A stretch of 41,328 bases of DNA from Verrucomicrobiota bacterium. Its GTDB lineage: Bacteria > Verrucomicrobiota > Verrucomicrobiia > Limisphaerales > JACRJY01. The translations under genes and the position numbers were made by a program. Below, one piece after another: positions 7,416 through 17,193 of this stretch. The stretch spans positions 1-41,328 of the forward strand of contig JACRJY010000060.1 in the NCBI GenBank assembly GCA_016235585.1, written 5' to 3'. The notes beneath the pieces are model-generated. The model did no database searches. It had not been told where the DNA came from and saw only the letters and a program-made list of their open reading frames with translations. Every line of letters starts with the position of its first letter. The first letter of the stretch is position 1.

Positions 7416-8534
7416 ATGCACGACTCGACATTTGTTGCGCCATCCATCGCCCTGCTCCTCGCCACCGCCGTTTTTTGTTCCGCCGCCGAAAAACCGGCGG
7501 GGCCGGTGTGGACGGACATCCGCACGCTCGGGGTCGAGGGCCAGGGCTGGGGCGAAACGAAAGCGCCGTTTGACCGCCTGCCCGCCAAGGCCGAGGGCAA
7601 GGTGCGCGGCGCGGTGTGGAGCTTGAGCCGCCATTCCGCCGGGATGCACGCGCGCTTCGTGACTGACGCCACGACGATTCACGCGCGGTGGGCCGTGACC
7701 TCCACGAACCTCGGACTGCCGCACATGGCGGCGACGGGCGTGAGCGGTGTTGATCTTTATGTGAAGGATGACCAAGGCGCGTGGCGCTGGCTGGCCGTGG
7801 GCCGCCCGACGCAGCGGACGAACACGGCCCAGCTCGTCACCGGCCTGCCGCCGGGCCGGCGCGAGTTTCTCCTCTACTTGCCGCTCTACAACGGCACGGA
7901 GTTCGTGCAGGTCGGCGTGTCCAAGGGTGCGGTGATCGAGAAGGCCGGCCCGTGGGGCGGCGGGGCGCGCCGGCCGGTGCTGTTCTACGGCACGTCCATC
8001 CTGCACGGCGCGTGCGCGTCGCGGCCCGGCATGGTGCACAGTGCGATCCTGGGGCGGCGGTTCCATTTCCCGCACCTCAACCTCGGCTTTTCCGGCAATG
8101 GCAAGATGGAGCCGGAACTGGCGGACTTGCTGGCCGAGCTGGATCCAAGCGTCTACGTCCTCGATTGCCTGCCGAACATGACCGCCGCCGAAGTCACCGA
8201 GCGCGTCGAGCCGTTTGTGAACAAGCTCCGCGCCGCGCATCCGCGGACGCCGATTGTGCTGGTCGAGGATCGCACCTACGCCGACTCGTTTCTCGTCACC
8301 AGCAAGCGCGAGCGCAACGACACGAGCCGCGTCGCGCTCAAGGCCGCCTACGAGCGGCTCAAAAAATCCGGCGTCAAAAATCTTTCCTACATCAAGGGGG
8401 CTGATTTGCTCGGCGCCGACGGCGAAGGCACGGTGGACAGCTCGCATCCGAACGACCTTGGCTTCATGCGCCAGGCCGACGCGTTTGCCAAAGTGCTGGG
8501 GCCAATCTTGAAGCAGGCGGCGGCGGGCCGGTGA
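7416..8534 (+). CDS. Secreted SGNH/GDSL-type esterase with N-terminal GxDLY domain
   Basis: A protein of 372 residues. A Sec signal occupies residues 1-23 (IALLLATAVFCSAA). The N-terminal beta domain carries 'GVSGVDLYVKD', the GxDLY motif that names the domain found before this SGNH group. The catalytic domain follows: block I 'YGTSILHG' with nucleophile S194, block II 'LGFSGNG', block III 'LDCLPNM', and block V 'DSSHPNDLGF' with D341 and H344 completing the triad. Family members are carbohydrate or lipid O-acyl esterases, so de-esterification of an acylated sugar outside the cytoplasm is plausible. The start at 7416 is set by the signal peptide and by a promoter ending 6 nt upstream. It is convergent with hflX, with a perfect hairpin between the stops. 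Confidence 0.92.
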   Translation: MHDSTFVAPSIALLLATAVFCSAAEKPAGPVWTDIRTLGVEGQGWGETKAPFDRLPAKAEGKVRGAVWSLSRHSAGMHARFVTDATTIHARWAVTSTNLGLPHMAATGVSGVDLYVKDDQGAWRWLAVGRPTQRTNTAQLVTGLPPGRREFLLYLPLYNGTEFVQVGVSKGAVIEKAGPWGGGARRPVLFYGTSILHGACASRPGMVHSAILGRRFHFPHLNLGFSGNGKMEPELADLLAELDPSVYVLDCLPNMTAAEVTERVEPFVNKLRAAHPRTPIVLVEDRTYADSFLVTSKRERNDTSRVALKAAYERLKKSGVKNLSYIKGADLLGADGEGTVDSSHPNDLGFMRQADAFAKVLGPILKQAAAGR

Positions 8535-8555
8535 TTTGACGATTGAAAAAGGCGA

Positions 8556-8579
8556 AGCGCGGGCTGGTCGGCCCGCGCT
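8556..8579. terminator. Hairpin between convergent SGNH and hflX genes
   Basis: A perfect 9-bp stem AGCGCGGGC/GCCCGCGCT (8556-8564 and 8571-8579) with a 6-nt loop sits between the two convergent stops. It lacks a T-tract, so it may be a bidirectional terminator or a member of the palindromic repeats seen elsewhere (20556, 37428). Confidence 0.5.
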
Positions 8580-8591
8580 CCCGCCGTCACC

Positions 8592-9947
8592 TCACGCCGC
8601 CTGCACCTCCCGCGTGACGAAGGCGGCGAATTCGGCAACGTGATGCGGCGGGATGCGCGCCTTGAACCGCGCCGCCGGCCCCGCGTAGTCGCTCTCCACC
8701 ACCTGCGCCACGGCGTGCAGCCGCGCCATCACCGCGCCGTGGTCGTGCGGCACCGCCAGCTCCACAAACTGCCGGATGGGCCGCAGTTGCGTGCCAAGTT
8801 CCGCGAGCAGTTCGGGGAAGCCCTCGCCAGTCTTCGCTGAAACCGCGACGGCCTTGGGGAAGCGCGCGAGCCAGTGCTGCACCACTTCGCGCTCGGTCAC
8901 GCGGTCAATCTTGTTGAGCACCATGAGCACCGGCTTTTCGCCCGCGTGAATTTCATCGAGCACGGTGTTGACGGAGAGAATCTGCTCCTCGGCCTGCGGA
9001 TGCGCGATGTCCACCACGTGCAGCAGCAGGTCGGCCTCGACGACCTCCTCGAGCGTGGCCTTGAACGCCTCGACGAGCCGGTGCGGCAGCTTGCGGATGA
9101 AGCCGACGGTGTCGGTGAGCAGAACATTCTGGTTCGTCGGCAGCTTCAGCCGGCGCGTCGTCGGGTCGAGCGTGGCGAACAAAATGTCCTTCGCCAGCAC
9201 CTCGGCGCCAGTGAGGTGGTTGAGCAGCGTGGACTTGCCGGCGTTGGTGTAGCCGACGATGGAGGCGAGCGGCCACTGGTTGCGCTGGCGGCCGGCGCGC
9301 TGCGTCTCGCGCTGGCGGCGCACGGCGTCGAGGTCGCGCGTGATTTTGTCAATGCGCTCGGAGATTTTGCGGCGGTCGGCTTCGAGCTGCGACTCGCCCT
9401 CGCCGCCGCGCATCCCGATGCCGCCTGACTGCCGGGACAGATGCCCCCAGAAGCGCGTGAGGCGCGGCAGCAGGTGCTGCAACTGCGCGAGTTCAATCTG
9501 GAGCTTGCCCTCGCGTGTGCGGGCGCGCTGCGAAAAGATGTCGAGGATGAGCGCGGTGCGGTCGAGGATTTTGACCGCGAGGATTTTTTCCAGGTTGCGC
9601 GTCTGCGCGGGGGAAAGTTCGTCGTCAAAGATGACGGTGTCCACCTTATCGCGCTGGCACAGCTTGGTGAATTCGTCGGCCTTGCCCTTGCCGATGTAGG
9701 TGGCGGCGTGGGGCGACTCGACCTTCTGCGTGCCGGCGCCGACGACCTTGCCCCCGGCGGTGGCCGCCAGCTCGGCGAGCTCGTCCATGGATTCGCGGAT
9801 GTCCACGTCGCCGCCGGACTTGAGTTCGAGGCCAACGAGGAAGACCCGTTCTGTCCGGCGTGTTTTTTCTGTCGAGACTAGGGCTTTCAAATCGTGTCGC
9901 GCGGCACCGTAGCACAAACCAGCGGCGGGGAAAGAGGGGAATTGCAT
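8592..9947 (-). CDS. hflX: GTPase HflX
   Basis: A protein of 451 residues from the first ATG; family length is about 420-450. HflX is a ribosome-binding GTPase that splits stalled or hibernating 70S ribosomes. The N-terminal domain includes 'ATYIGKGKADEF' and 'FDDELSPAQTRNLE'. The Gly-rich linker 'GGIGMRGGEGESQLE' (175-189) precedes the coiled-coil helix that carries 'RRKISERIDKI'. The GTPase motifs are G1 'GYTNAGKST' (232-240), G3 'DTVGF' (279-283) and G4 'NKID' (345-348). The start is uncertain: the first 25 residues are weakly family-like, and no ATG or GTG fits better further in, though a TTG at residue 20 is possible. Upstream lies a repeat-rich gap shared with the divergent gene at 10123. 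Confidence 0.95.
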   Translation of the reverse strand: MQFPSFPAAGLCYGAARHDLKALVSTEKTRRTERVFLVGLELKSGGDVDIRESMDELAELAATAGGKVVGAGTQKVESPHAATYIGKGKADEFTKLCQRDKVDTVIFDDELSPAQTRNLEKILAVKILDRTALILDIFSQRARTREGKLQIELAQLQHLLPRLTRFWGHLSRQSGGIGMRGGEGESQLEADRRKISERIDKITRDLDAVRRQRETQRAGRQRNQWPLASIVGYTNAGKSTLLNHLTGAEVLAKDILFATLDPTTRRLKLPTNQNVLLTDTVGFIRKLPHRLVEAFKATLEEVVEADLLLHVVDIAHPQAEEQILSVNTVLDEIHAGEKPVLMVLNKIDRVTEREVVQHWLARFPKAVAVSAKTGEGFPELLAELGTQLRPIRQFVELAVPHDHGAVMARLHAVAQVVESDYAGPAARFKARIPPHHVAEFAAFVTREVQAA

Positions 9948-9954
9948 GGGAAGC

Positions 9955-10090
9955 CGCGCGCTTTCCCCTCACCCTGGCGCTCACCGGGGAGAAGGGACAG
10001 CCAATCCAGCACGGCGTTGTTCGAGCGCGCGCCCGCTCGTCGCCGCCGCGTTGCTCCTTTCCCCCGGCGGGAGGGCTGGGAGTGAGAAGA
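9955..10090. repeat. GC-rich imperfect inverted repeat between hflX and a repeat-protein gene
   Basis: A left part containing CCCCTCACCCTGGCGCTCAC and a right part containing CCCGGCGGGAGGGCTGGGAG form a long, imperfect inverted repeat around a GC-rich centre. It resembles the element at 28375-28500 (CCCTCACCCCGGCCCTCTCC), suggesting one dispersed intergenic family. It fills most of the gap between the two divergent genes. Confidence 0.45.
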
Positions 10091-10122
10091 AAACGCGTGC
10101 CGATTCAAACGACTTGTGTCAT

Positions 10123-11442
10123 ATGAAAACCATGAATTCCCGGATGCAGGTGCTGTGGTTCCTGCTGGCGTGTGCGCTATTGCCGCGCATGGCCTCCGCG
10201 CAGATTGGCGATGCCAACTGGGCCAAGCCGGATGTTTTTCCCGGCGCGAATGGTGAAGTGCGCGCCGTCGCCGTGGATGGAGCGGGCAATCTCTACATTG
10301 GCGGAAGTTTTACAGTGGTGGGCGGGGTGCCGGCGACCAACGTCGCCAAATGGAACGGGAGCAGTTGGAGCGCGCTGGGCTCGGGTGTGCTTGGTTCGGT
10401 TTGGGCACTAGCGGTGTCAGGCACGAACCTGTATGCGGGAGGCATGTTTACAGGGAGTGGAACCGCCAACGGCGTCGTCATATGGGATGGCACCGAGTGG
10501 AGCGCCCCGGGGTCGTGGCCGTTTGATGCGAACAATATGCTCATTCATGCGCTGGCGGTGTCAGGCACCAACTTGTATGCGGGAGGTTGGGTGGAATACG
10601 TCGGCGGAAACTCCGGGTATTACATTGACAGCATCGCCCGATTGGACGGGACGAACTGGAATATTCTCGGCTTGGCAACTGATCCCGACGCGTCACTATT
10701 CGACTCAATGATAAGGGCGCTCGCGCCGTGGGGCAGTGGTGTTTATGCGGGAGGATATTTCACCACGGCAGGTGGCACCACGTGCAATTACATTGCCCGC
10801 TGGAGCGGCAGCAGTTGGAGCGCCTTGGGATCAGGGATGAACGGCGCTGTGCTGGCGCTGGCGGCAGCGGGCAACGTTTTGTATGCGGGCGGCAGTTTCG
10901 ACATGGCGGGCGGCATTTCCGCTTCCAACATCGCCAAATGGGATGGGAGTAGTTGGAGCGCATTGGGTTCAGGGATGAATGGCTCGGTGAGTGCATTGGC
11001 GGTGTCGGGCAACGATGTGTATGCGGGCGGCAGCTTCGCCACGGCGGGTGGAGTTCCGGTCAACGGCATCGCCAAGTGGAACGGGAGCAGTTGGAGCGCG
11101 CTGGGTTCGGGAATGAACAGCAACGTCTATGCGTTGGCGGTGTCGGGAAAGAACGTGTATGCGGGGGGAAGGTTCACCACGGCGGGCAGCGAAACATCGG
11201 CGCGGGTGGCGCTGGCTTACACGGGAGAACTCACATTTTCCATACTCCGGTCCGGCGAAGGAGCGACCCTTTCCTGGCCGAGGTTTTACGGCGGCCTTGA
11301 GCTGCTGCAACACAGTTCAGACGCGATGAACACGAACGGCTGGGCCAACGCGGATTTTCCCATCATCACCAATGGCGCGATGAAAAGCGCCATCGTCCCG
11401 CTGACTGCGACCAATCGCTTCTTCCGCCTGCTGGGAAATTGA
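10123..11442 (+). CDS. Secreted protein with about six 46-residue repeats
   Basis: A protein of 439 residues with a Sec signal (QVLWFLLACALLPRMASA). Units of about 46 residues follow the pattern 'ALAVSG..VYAGG.F..AGG', then 'IAKWNGSSWSALGSGMNG'. They probably form a beta-propeller, similar to the tandem-repeat surface proteins common in Verrucomicrobia. The last three units have an exact 138-bp DNA period. The C-terminal 75 residues form a different domain: 'ATLSWPRFYGGLELLQHSSD' followed by 'TATNRFFRLLGN', the type often found at the end of secreted Verrucomicrobia proteins and possibly used in sorting. The ATG at 10123 is preferred; 10132 is also possible. No enzymatic motif seen. A binding or surface role is inferred. 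Confidence 0.85.
   Translation: MKTMNSRMQVLWFLLACALLPRMASAQIGDANWAKPDVFPGANGEVRAVAVDGAGNLYIGGSFTVVGGVPATNVAKWNGSSWSALGSGVLGSVWALAVSGTNLYAGGMFTGSGTANGVVIWDGTEWSAPGSWPFDANNMLIHALAVSGTNLYAGGWVEYVGGNSGYYIDSIARLDGTNWNILGLATDPDASLFDSMIRALAPWGSGVYAGGYFTTAGGTTCNYIARWSGSSWSALGSGMNGAVLALAAAGNVLYAGGSFDMAGGISASNIAKWDGSSWSALGSGMNGSVSALAVSGNDVYAGGSFATAGGVPVNGIAKWNGSSWSALGSGMNSNVYALAVSGKNVYAGGRFTTAGSETSARVALAYTGELTFSILRSGEGATLSWPRFYGGLELLQHSSDAMNTNGWANADFPIITNGAMKSAIVPLTATNRFFRLLGN
10798..11211 (+). repeat. Tandem 138-bp coding repeats
   Basis: The phrase encoding W(N/S/D)GSSWSALGSG recurs at 10798, 10936 and 11074, exactly 138 bp apart and with very similar nucleotides. Earlier copies around 10348, 10482 and 10639 are less regular. 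The pattern suggests recent duplication or gene conversion within the propeller gene. Confidence 0.75.
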
Positions 11443-11554
11443 TTTCCAATGGTGCCGGGCAAGTGGAGTCTGTCGTCACAAACCCGCCACCGCTGCTCTG
11501 CTCGACAAGGACGCGATGGTTTTCAACCTGCGAGCCACTTTTTCCCCTGCGAGC

Positions 11555-11583
11555 TTGGCAAAGGGGCGCGCGTTTGCCACACT
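11555..11583 (+). promoter_or_regulatory. Putative promoter of the exported TIM-barrel gene, leaderless spacing
   Basis: TTGGCA at 11555-11560, a 17-bp spacer and CACACT at 11578-11583, then 7 nt to the ATG at 11591. Confidence 0.45.
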
Positions 11584-11590
11584 CGCGGCA

Positions 11591-12685
11591 ATGAATTCCA
11601 ACACGCTTTCCCGCCGCTCGTTTGTTCATACGACCGCCGTCGCCGCGTCCGCGCTGGCGGCGGGCTTGACCACTCAAGCCGCGCCGCGCAAGCGCGGCAT
11701 CAAGCTCGGCTTCGACAACTTCGCGGTGCGCGACATGAAGTGGAACGCGCGCCAGCTCGTGGACTACGCCGAGAAGCTGCGTTGTGACACGGTGTTCATC
11801 ACCGACCTCGGCCCGTTTGAGGGCAAGTTCGAGGACGCCACGCTGCGCGAGCACCGCAAATACGCAACGGACAAGGGCGTGGAAATTCAACTCGGCTCGT
11901 GGAGCATCTGCCCCACGTCGAAGGCGTTCAAAAAGGACTGGGGCACGGCGGAGGAGCATCTCGCGCTGGGCATCCGCATGGCGAAGGCGCTCGGCACGCA
12001 CGCTTTTCGCGTCGTGCTTGGCCGGCAGGACGACCGCAAGAGCGAGGGCGGCATCGAGGCGCGCATCGCCAACACGGTGAAGGTGCTCAAGTCGCAGCGC
12101 AGCCGCGCGGTGGACGCCAGCGTGAAGGTGTCGGTGGAAAATCACGCGGGCGACATGCAGTCGGTCGAGTTGAAGGAACTCATCGAGGCCGCGGGCAAGG
12201 ACTACGTCGGCGCGAACATTGATTCCGGCAACGCGGTGTGGACGGCGGAAGACCCGATTGCGAATCTCGAAGTGCTCGCGCCCTACGTCATCACCACGAG
12301 CCTGCGCGACACGATGCTTTGGGAATCGGCCAAGGGCGTGACCGCGCAATGGACGGCGATGGGCGACGGCTGCGTGGATTTGAAAGCCTACTTCGACATT
12401 TTTGAGAAGCGCTGCCCCGGCGTGGCGGTGAACATCGAGACGATTTCCGGCTTCGCGCGCGAGATGCCGACGAACGACCCGGAGTTTTGGAAAATGTTTC
12501 CCAAGCAGAGCGAGGCGAGCCGCAAACGCTTCCTCGCGCTGGCGAAAAAGGGCAAGGCCATCGCGCCGTTCAAGGCTCCCGAAGGCGCGGACAAGGCGAA
12601 GGCGCAACAGGAGTATCAGCGCGAACAGGTGGAGCGGAGCATTCGCCATTGCAAGGAGTCGCTGGGGCTGGGTATTAGAATGTAG
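11591..12685 (+). CDS. Exported xylose isomerase-like TIM-barrel protein
   Basis: A protein of 364 residues. The N-terminus has a Tat-like signal ('SRRSFVHTTAVAASALAAGL'). The rest fits the xylose isomerase-like TIM-barrel (AP endonuclease 2 / sugar phosphate isomerase-epimerase) superfamily: 'RGIKLGFDNFAVRDMKW', 'DTVFITDLGPFEGKF', 'KVSVENHAGDMQSVEL' (metal-site Glu and His), 'VGANIDSGNAVW' (Asp) and 'VAVNIETISGFA' (Glu). Such exported members usually accompany ThuA and Gfo/Idh/MocA proteins and may act on sugars; the reaction is not known. The C-terminus is Lys/Ala-rich. The gene ends 4 nt before the GTG of the next one. Confidence 0.88.
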   Translation: MNSNTLSRRSFVHTTAVAASALAAGLTTQAAPRKRGIKLGFDNFAVRDMKWNARQLVDYAEKLRCDTVFITDLGPFEGKFEDATLREHRKYATDKGVEIQLGSWSICPTSKAFKKDWGTAEEHLALGIRMAKALGTHAFRVVLGRQDDRKSEGGIEARIANTVKVLKSQRSRAVDASVKVSVENHAGDMQSVELKELIEAAGKDYVGANIDSGNAVWTAEDPIANLEVLAPYVITTSLRDTMLWESAKGVTAQWTAMGDGCVDLKAYFDIFEKRCPGVAVNIETISGFAREMPTNDPEFWKMFPKQSEASRKRFLALAKKGKAIAPFKAPEGADKAKAQQEYQREQVERSIRHCKESLGLGIRM

Positions 12686-12689
12686 GCTT

Positions 12690-13436
12690 GTGTCACCAAT
12701 TGATTCACTAAAGCGGGAAGAGAAATACTTCTATGAACGCTTCTGCGAACTGTCAGGACGTATCGTTGATTCATTGGCGGAACAACTCGAACCGCCTGCA
12801 CCTGACATTGTCTTTCGCGATGGGGAGCGGAAAATAGGGTTGGAAATCACCCGGATCGTCAGCAACCAAGAAGACCGCAGAGTCGAGGAGGAATTGGAAA
12901 GACTTCTGGCCGAAGCACAGAGCACATTTGAAGGCCAAGGAGGGCCACCTTTATTGGTTGCAGTGTTCTGGAGCCATAATTTCAAACCAAAAAAGTCCAA
13001 CCGACGTCAACTCGTATCAGGCTTGGTCAACTTGGTTTTGCAGAACAATCCGAACATCGGCGACGAAGTGGATTTGGGATGGCACAACCTGCCGAAGGAG
13101 TGGCAAAGCATATTGCATCGAGTCGGAATTCATAGATGGCCCAAGCTTCACCAAGGGCTTTGGCAAAATTCCAAGGCAGCTGCCGTTCCTGAAAAGGATG
13201 AATCAATTTTACAAGATTGTGTGACGAAAAAGGAAAAACACGTCACTGGCTACCGATCATTATGCAACGAAGTCTGGTTTTTGATTGTTGCCGAGACAAA
13301 CAAGGTTTCTTCTTGGTGGGAATTGAACGCATCAGCATCGCAAGCAACTTATAGAACTTCATTTGACCGTGTTTTCGTGTTGGCCGATTGGCCGCGCCGC
13401 GTCGTCGAACTACGAACCGCCTCGTTCAATTATTAA
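12690..13436 (+). CDS. AT-richer orphan protein, possible nuclease-like fold
   Basis: A protein of 248 residues with no confident family. A GTG start 4 nt after the previous stop is the only reasonable start; a -10-like TAGAAT (12676-12681) lies 8 nt upstream. The segment '[19 protein letters not shown]' has the PD...GxE layout of restriction-endonuclease-like folds, but the lysine expected two residues after the acidic one is Thr. Other marks are '[15 protein letters not shown]', '[12 protein letters not shown]', and a C-terminal strand/Trp-rich segment ('SWWELNAS', '[12 protein letters not shown]'). Composition is clearly AT-richer than both neighbours, suggesting acquisition. It might be a defence or repair gene; I would not name a function. 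The stop lies only 7 bp before the start of the kinase. Confidence 0.7.
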   Translation: MSPIDSLKREEKYFYERFCELSGRIVDSLAEQLEPPAPDIVFRDGERKIGLEITRIVSNQEDRRVEEELERLLAEAQSTFEGQGGPPLLVAVFWSHNFKPKKSNRRQLVSGLVNLVLQNNPNIGDEVDLGWHNLPKEWQSILHRVGIHRWPKLHQGLWQNSKAAAVPEKDESILQDCVTKKEKHVTGYRSLCNEVWFLIVAETNKVSSWWELNASASQATYRTSFDRVFVLADWPRRVVELRTASFNY

Positions 13437-13443
13437 GAGCCGT

Positions 13444-16400
13444 GTGAAACCCGCCGCCCCACCGAGCAACGAAGCCGACCGGCTCAACGCCCTGCGCCGG
13501 TATCAGATTCTCGACACCGCGCCGGAGGCGGCGTTCGACGACCTGACGAGGCTCGCCGCGCAGATTTGCGGCACGCCCATCGCGCTCGTCAGCCTCGTGG
13601 ATGAAAACCGCCAGTGGTTCAAGTCTAGGGTCGGTCTGGAAGCCACCGAAACCGCGCGGGAGATGGCGTTCTGCGCGCACGCCATCCACGGCCGCGACGT
13701 GATGGTGGTGAGGGACGCGCAAAAGGATGCGCGCTTCGCGGACAATCCGCTGGTGACCGGCGCACCGCACGTGCGTTTCTACGCCGGCGCGCCGCTGGTG
13801 ACGCCGGACGGCCACGCGGTGGGAACGCTGTGCGTGATTGACCGGAAGCCGCGCAAACTTTCCGCCGAGCAAATGGAGGCGCTGAAAATCCTCGGCCATC
13901 AGGTCATCTCGCAGCTGGAACTGCGCCGGCACGCCGCCGAACTGGAGCGCGAGGCGACGCTGCACCGCCGCACCGAGGCGGCGCTGGGCCAGGCGGAGTT
14001 CAAATACCGCAGCATCTTCGAGAACGTGGTCGAGGGAATTTTCCAGACCTCGCCCACCGGGCAGTTCATCACGGCCAACCGAATGCTCGCGAAAATCTAC
14101 GGCTACGCCTCGCCGGCGGAGCTGATCCAGTCGCTCAACGACGTGGAGCGCCAGCTCTACGTGGATCCGCAGCGCCGCGACGAGTTCGTCCGGCTGATGG
14201 AGAAGCACGACGTCATCGCGGAGTTCGAGTCGGAGATTTTCCGCAAGGACGGCAGCGTCATCTGGATTTCCGAGAACGCCCGCGCCGTGCGGAGCGCCGA
14301 GGGCGCGCTGCTCTACTACGAGGGCACGGTCGAGGACATCACCGCCCGCAAGCGCGCGGAAAAGGCGTTGCAGGAGTCCGAGGTGCTTTACCACTCGCTG
14401 GTCGAAACGCTGCCGCAAAACATCTTCCGCAAGGATTTGCAGGAGCGGTTCACCTTCGGGAACAAGCGGTTTTACGAGACGATGGGCAAGACGCCGGAGC
14501 AGGTGCTCGGCAGGACGGACTTCGATTTTTTCCCCGCTGAATTGGCGGCGAAATACCAGCGCGACGACCGCCGCGTGATCGAAACCGGGGAGACCTTCGA
14601 GACCATCGAAGCGCTCCAGGCCCCCGACCACGGCAAGGCCTACGTGCAGGTGGTCAAGACGCCGCTGCGCGACGCCGCCGGGAACGTCTGCGGCATCCAG
14701 GGGATTTTCTGGGACGTGACCGAGCGCCGGAAGATGGAGGAGGCGCTGGCCTTCGAGCGCGACCTGCTGCGGGCGCTGCTCGACAACGTGCCGGACCGCA
14801 TTTACTTCAAGGACACCGAGTCGCGCTTCGTGCGGTGCAGCCTCGCGCTGGCCCGGCGGCTGGGCGCGGCCGATCCCGAGCACGTCATCGGCAAGACGGA
14901 CTTTGATTTTCATCCGGCGGAAAAAGCGCGCGAATTTTTCGCCGACGAGCAGCGCATCCTCCTCACCGGCCAGCCGCTCATCAACAAGGTCGAGCAGCAG
15001 ACCACCCCGGAGGGGAAAATCATCTGGGCGTCCGTCACCAAGGTTCCCCTCCGCAGCCGCACCGGCACGGCCACCGGCATCATCGGCATCTCGCGCGACA
15101 TCACCGCCATCAAGCAGGCCGAGGAGGAGACCGCGCGCGCGCGCGACGTGGCGCTGGAGTCCGCGCGCATCAAGTCCGAGTTCGTCGCCACCGTCAGCCA
15201 CGAAATCCGCACGCCGATGAACGGCATCATGGGCATGGTCGGCGTGCTGCTCGAAACCGACCTCACGCCGGAGCAGCGCGACTTCTGCGAGACCATCCGC
15301 GCCAGCGCCGAGGCGCTGCTGCACATCATCAACGACATCCTCGACTTCTCCAAAATCGAGGCCGGGCGCATCGCGCTGGAGAAGATTGACTTCGACCTGC
15401 ACGACCTCGTGGAGGGCACGGTGGAGGTGCTCGCCCACCGCGCGCAGATCAAGGGGATTGAACTCATGTCCGGCATCGCACCGGGAATCCCCGCGATGCT
15501 GCGCGGCGATCCGGGGCGGCTGCGGCAGATTCTCCTCAACCTCGGCGGCAACGCGGTGAAGTTCACCGAACGCGGCGAAGTGTCCGTGCGCGTCACGCAG
15601 GCGAACGCGACCGCCTCCGGCGTCCTGCTCCGCGTCGAGGTCGAGGACACGGGCCTCGGCATCCCGGCGGAGATGCAGGGGATGATTTTCAACGCCTTCA
15701 CGCAGGCGGACAGCTCGACGGCGCGGCGGTTCGGCGGCACCGGCCTGGGCCTCTCGATTTGCAAGAAACTGGCGAACCTCATGGGCGGGGAAATCGGCGT
15801 GACGAGCGAGCCGGGCCGGGGTTCGACCTTCTGGTTCACCGTGCCGCTGGAAAGGACTTCCGCCCGCGAAGCATCCGCGCCTGCCGAGTTGAACGGGGGC
15901 CGCATCCTCATCGCCGCCGGGAGCGAGCGGCTGCGGGTGCTGTTGCGGACGGAACTGGTGGCGGCGGGCCTGGAGTGCGCCGAGGCCGCGAGCAGAGCAG
16001 ACGTAAAAAAACTTCTGCGCGAGGGCGCGGCGGCGGGCAACCCGTTTGACCTTGCCGTGCTGGATCTGACCTTGTCGGATGCCGACGGGCTGACGCTGGC
16101 GCGCGAACTTTCCGCCACCGGCGCGGGGGCGCGTTTGATTTTGTTGAGTTCGCTCACGCGCCGGGCCGAGCCGGACGCGCTGCGGGCGGCGGGGGTTTCC
16201 GCGTGCCTCTTCAAGCCCGTGCGCCGCGCGCGGCTGCTCGAATGCCTCAAGTCCGTGCTGGCCGGCGACACCACGTTTCTCATGCCCGCCGCCGGCGACT
16301 CTGGCGCGGGCGCGGGCGCGGCGCGGCAGCCGCTGCGGATTCTGCTGGCCGAGGACAATTCGGTGAACCAGAAAGTCGCCCTGCTCCAGCTCCGCAAGCT

Positions 16401-17103
16401 CGGCCACGCGGCGGACACGGCCATCAACGGCACCGAGGTTCTCCAGGCGCTTGAACAGCACGATTACGACGTGATCCTGATGGACTGCCATATGCCGATC
16501 ATGGACGGCTACGAGACCGCGCGGCAAATCCGCCAGCGGGAAAAAACCGCCGGCGCGAACGCCAAGCCACCCGTCCATATCATCGCCATGACGGCCAACG
16601 CGCTCGAAGGCGACCGCGAGCAGTGTCTGGCCGCCGGCATGAATGATTACGTGGGCAAGCCGGTGCAGTTGCAGCAGCTCGACGCCGCGCTGCAAGGCTG
16701 CGCGGCGCGGGTAGTGGCGGTTCCCGTCGAAGCGCAGAAGACGAGTGCGCTGCCGGAGGGGATTGATCCGGCGGTGGTCGCCGGGCTGCGCGAACTGCGC
16801 GAGGAGGGCCAGCCCGATCCCGTGGCGGAGTTGGTTGATCTTTTTCTCGAAGACGCGCCGGAACGGCTGGAGCAACTGGAGTCGGCGCTGGCCGCGCGCT
16901 CTGCGCCGAACCTGGCGGCGGCGGCGCACACGCTCAAGGGCAGCGCGAACAATCTCGGCCTGCGGAAGCTCGCCGTGCTCTGCGGCAAGCTCGAAGCCCA
17001 GTCCAAGGCTGGCAGCCTCGCCGGCGCGGAGGCGCTGGTGGAGCAGGCGCGCGCGGAGTTTTCCGCCGCCGCGCGCTGGCTGGCGGCGGAAAAGGGGCGC
17101 TGA
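13444..17103 (+). CDS. Hybrid sensor histidine kinase: GAF-PAS-PAS-PAS-HisKA-HATPase-REC-REC-HPt
   Basis: A cytoplasmic-looking kinase of 1219 residues with no membrane segment. Domains in order: GAF (about 25-165), PAS (185-305, 311-435, 438-560), HisKA with phospho-acceptor H586 in '[12 protein letters not shown]', HATPase_c (about 684-800; N box '[13 protein letters not shown]', G1 'VEDTGLGIP', G2 '[10 protein letters not shown]'), REC1 (818-939), REC2 (962-1080; acceptor D1014 in '[13 protein letters not shown]'), and HPt with H1162 in '[11 protein letters not shown]'. REC1 keeps an aspartate (D874) but its usual N-terminal acidic pair is replaced ('ILIAAGSE'), so it is probably a pseudo-receiver. 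A full internal phosphorelay H586-D1014-H1162 is present. GTG 13444 is chosen because it follows the previous stop closely and matches the GAF domain start. The receiver-MBL protein at 17194 is the likely partner. Confidence 0.93.
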   Translation: MKPAAPPSNEADRLNALRRYQILDTAPEAAFDDLTRLAAQICGTPIALVSLVDENRQWFKSRVGLEATETAREMAFCAHAIHGRDVMVVRDAQKDARFADNPLVTGAPHVRFYAGAPLVTPDGHAVGTLCVIDRKPRKLSAEQMEALKILGHQVISQLELRRHAAELEREATLHRRTEAALGQAEFKYRSIFENVVEGIFQTSPTGQFITANRMLAKIYGYASPAELIQSLNDVERQLYVDPQRRDEFVRLMEKHDVIAEFESEIFRKDGSVIWISENARAVRSAEGALLYYEGTVEDITARKRAEKALQESEVLYHSLVETLPQNIFRKDLQERFTFGNKRFYETMGKTPEQVLGRTDFDFFPAELAAKYQRDDRRVIETGETFETIEALQAPDHGKAYVQVVKTPLRDAAGNVCGIQGIFWDVTERRKMEEALAFERDLLRALLDNVPDRIYFKDTESRFVRCSLALARRLGAADPEHVIGKTDFDFHPAEKAREFFADEQRILLTGQPLINKVEQQTTPEGKIIWASVTKVPLRSRTGTATGIIGISRDITAIKQAEEETARARDVALESARIKSEFVATVSHEIRTPMNGIMGMVGVLLETDLTPEQRDFCETIRASAEALLHIINDILDFSKIEAGRIALEKIDFDLHDLVEGTVEVLAHRAQIKGIELMSGIAPGIPAMLRGDPGRLRQILLNLGGNAVKFTERGEVSVRVTQANATASGVLLRVEVEDTGLGIPAEMQGMIFNAFTQADSSTARRFGGTGLGLSICKKLANLMGGEIGVTSEPGRGSTFWFTVPLERTSAREASAPAELNGGRILIAAGSERLRVLLRTELVAAGLECAEAASRADVKKLLREGAAAGNPFDLAVLDLTLSDADGLTLARELSATGAGARLILLSSLTRRAEPDALRAAGVSACLFKPVRRARLLECLKSVLAGDTTFLMPAAGDSGAGAGAARQPLRILLAEDNSVNQKVALLQLRKLGHAADTAINGTEVLQALEQHDYDVILMDCHMPIMDGYETARQIRQREKTAGANAKPPVHIIAMTANALEGDREQCLAAGMNDYVGKPVQLQQLDAALQGCAARVVAVPVEAQKTSALPEGIDPAVVAGLRELREEGQPDPVAELVDLFLEDAPERLEQLESALAARSAPNLAAAAHTLKGSANNLGLRKLAVLCGKLEAQSKAGSLAGAEALVEQARAEFSAAARWLAAEKGR

Positions 17104-17193
17104 CGGCGGTTTGAAGGTTGGTTTCCCCTGCCATTTCTGCGAATGGCATCGGGCTTGTTATTTTCCCCGCCTGTGAGAAGTTCTGCCCCAGCA

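Noticed and set aside
13426..16929. A 1167-codon open frame on the minus strand opposite the hybrid kinase
   Set aside because: It is a GC-rich antisense shadow with Arg/His/Gly-rich, non-family sequence, while the plus strand has full kinase motifs.
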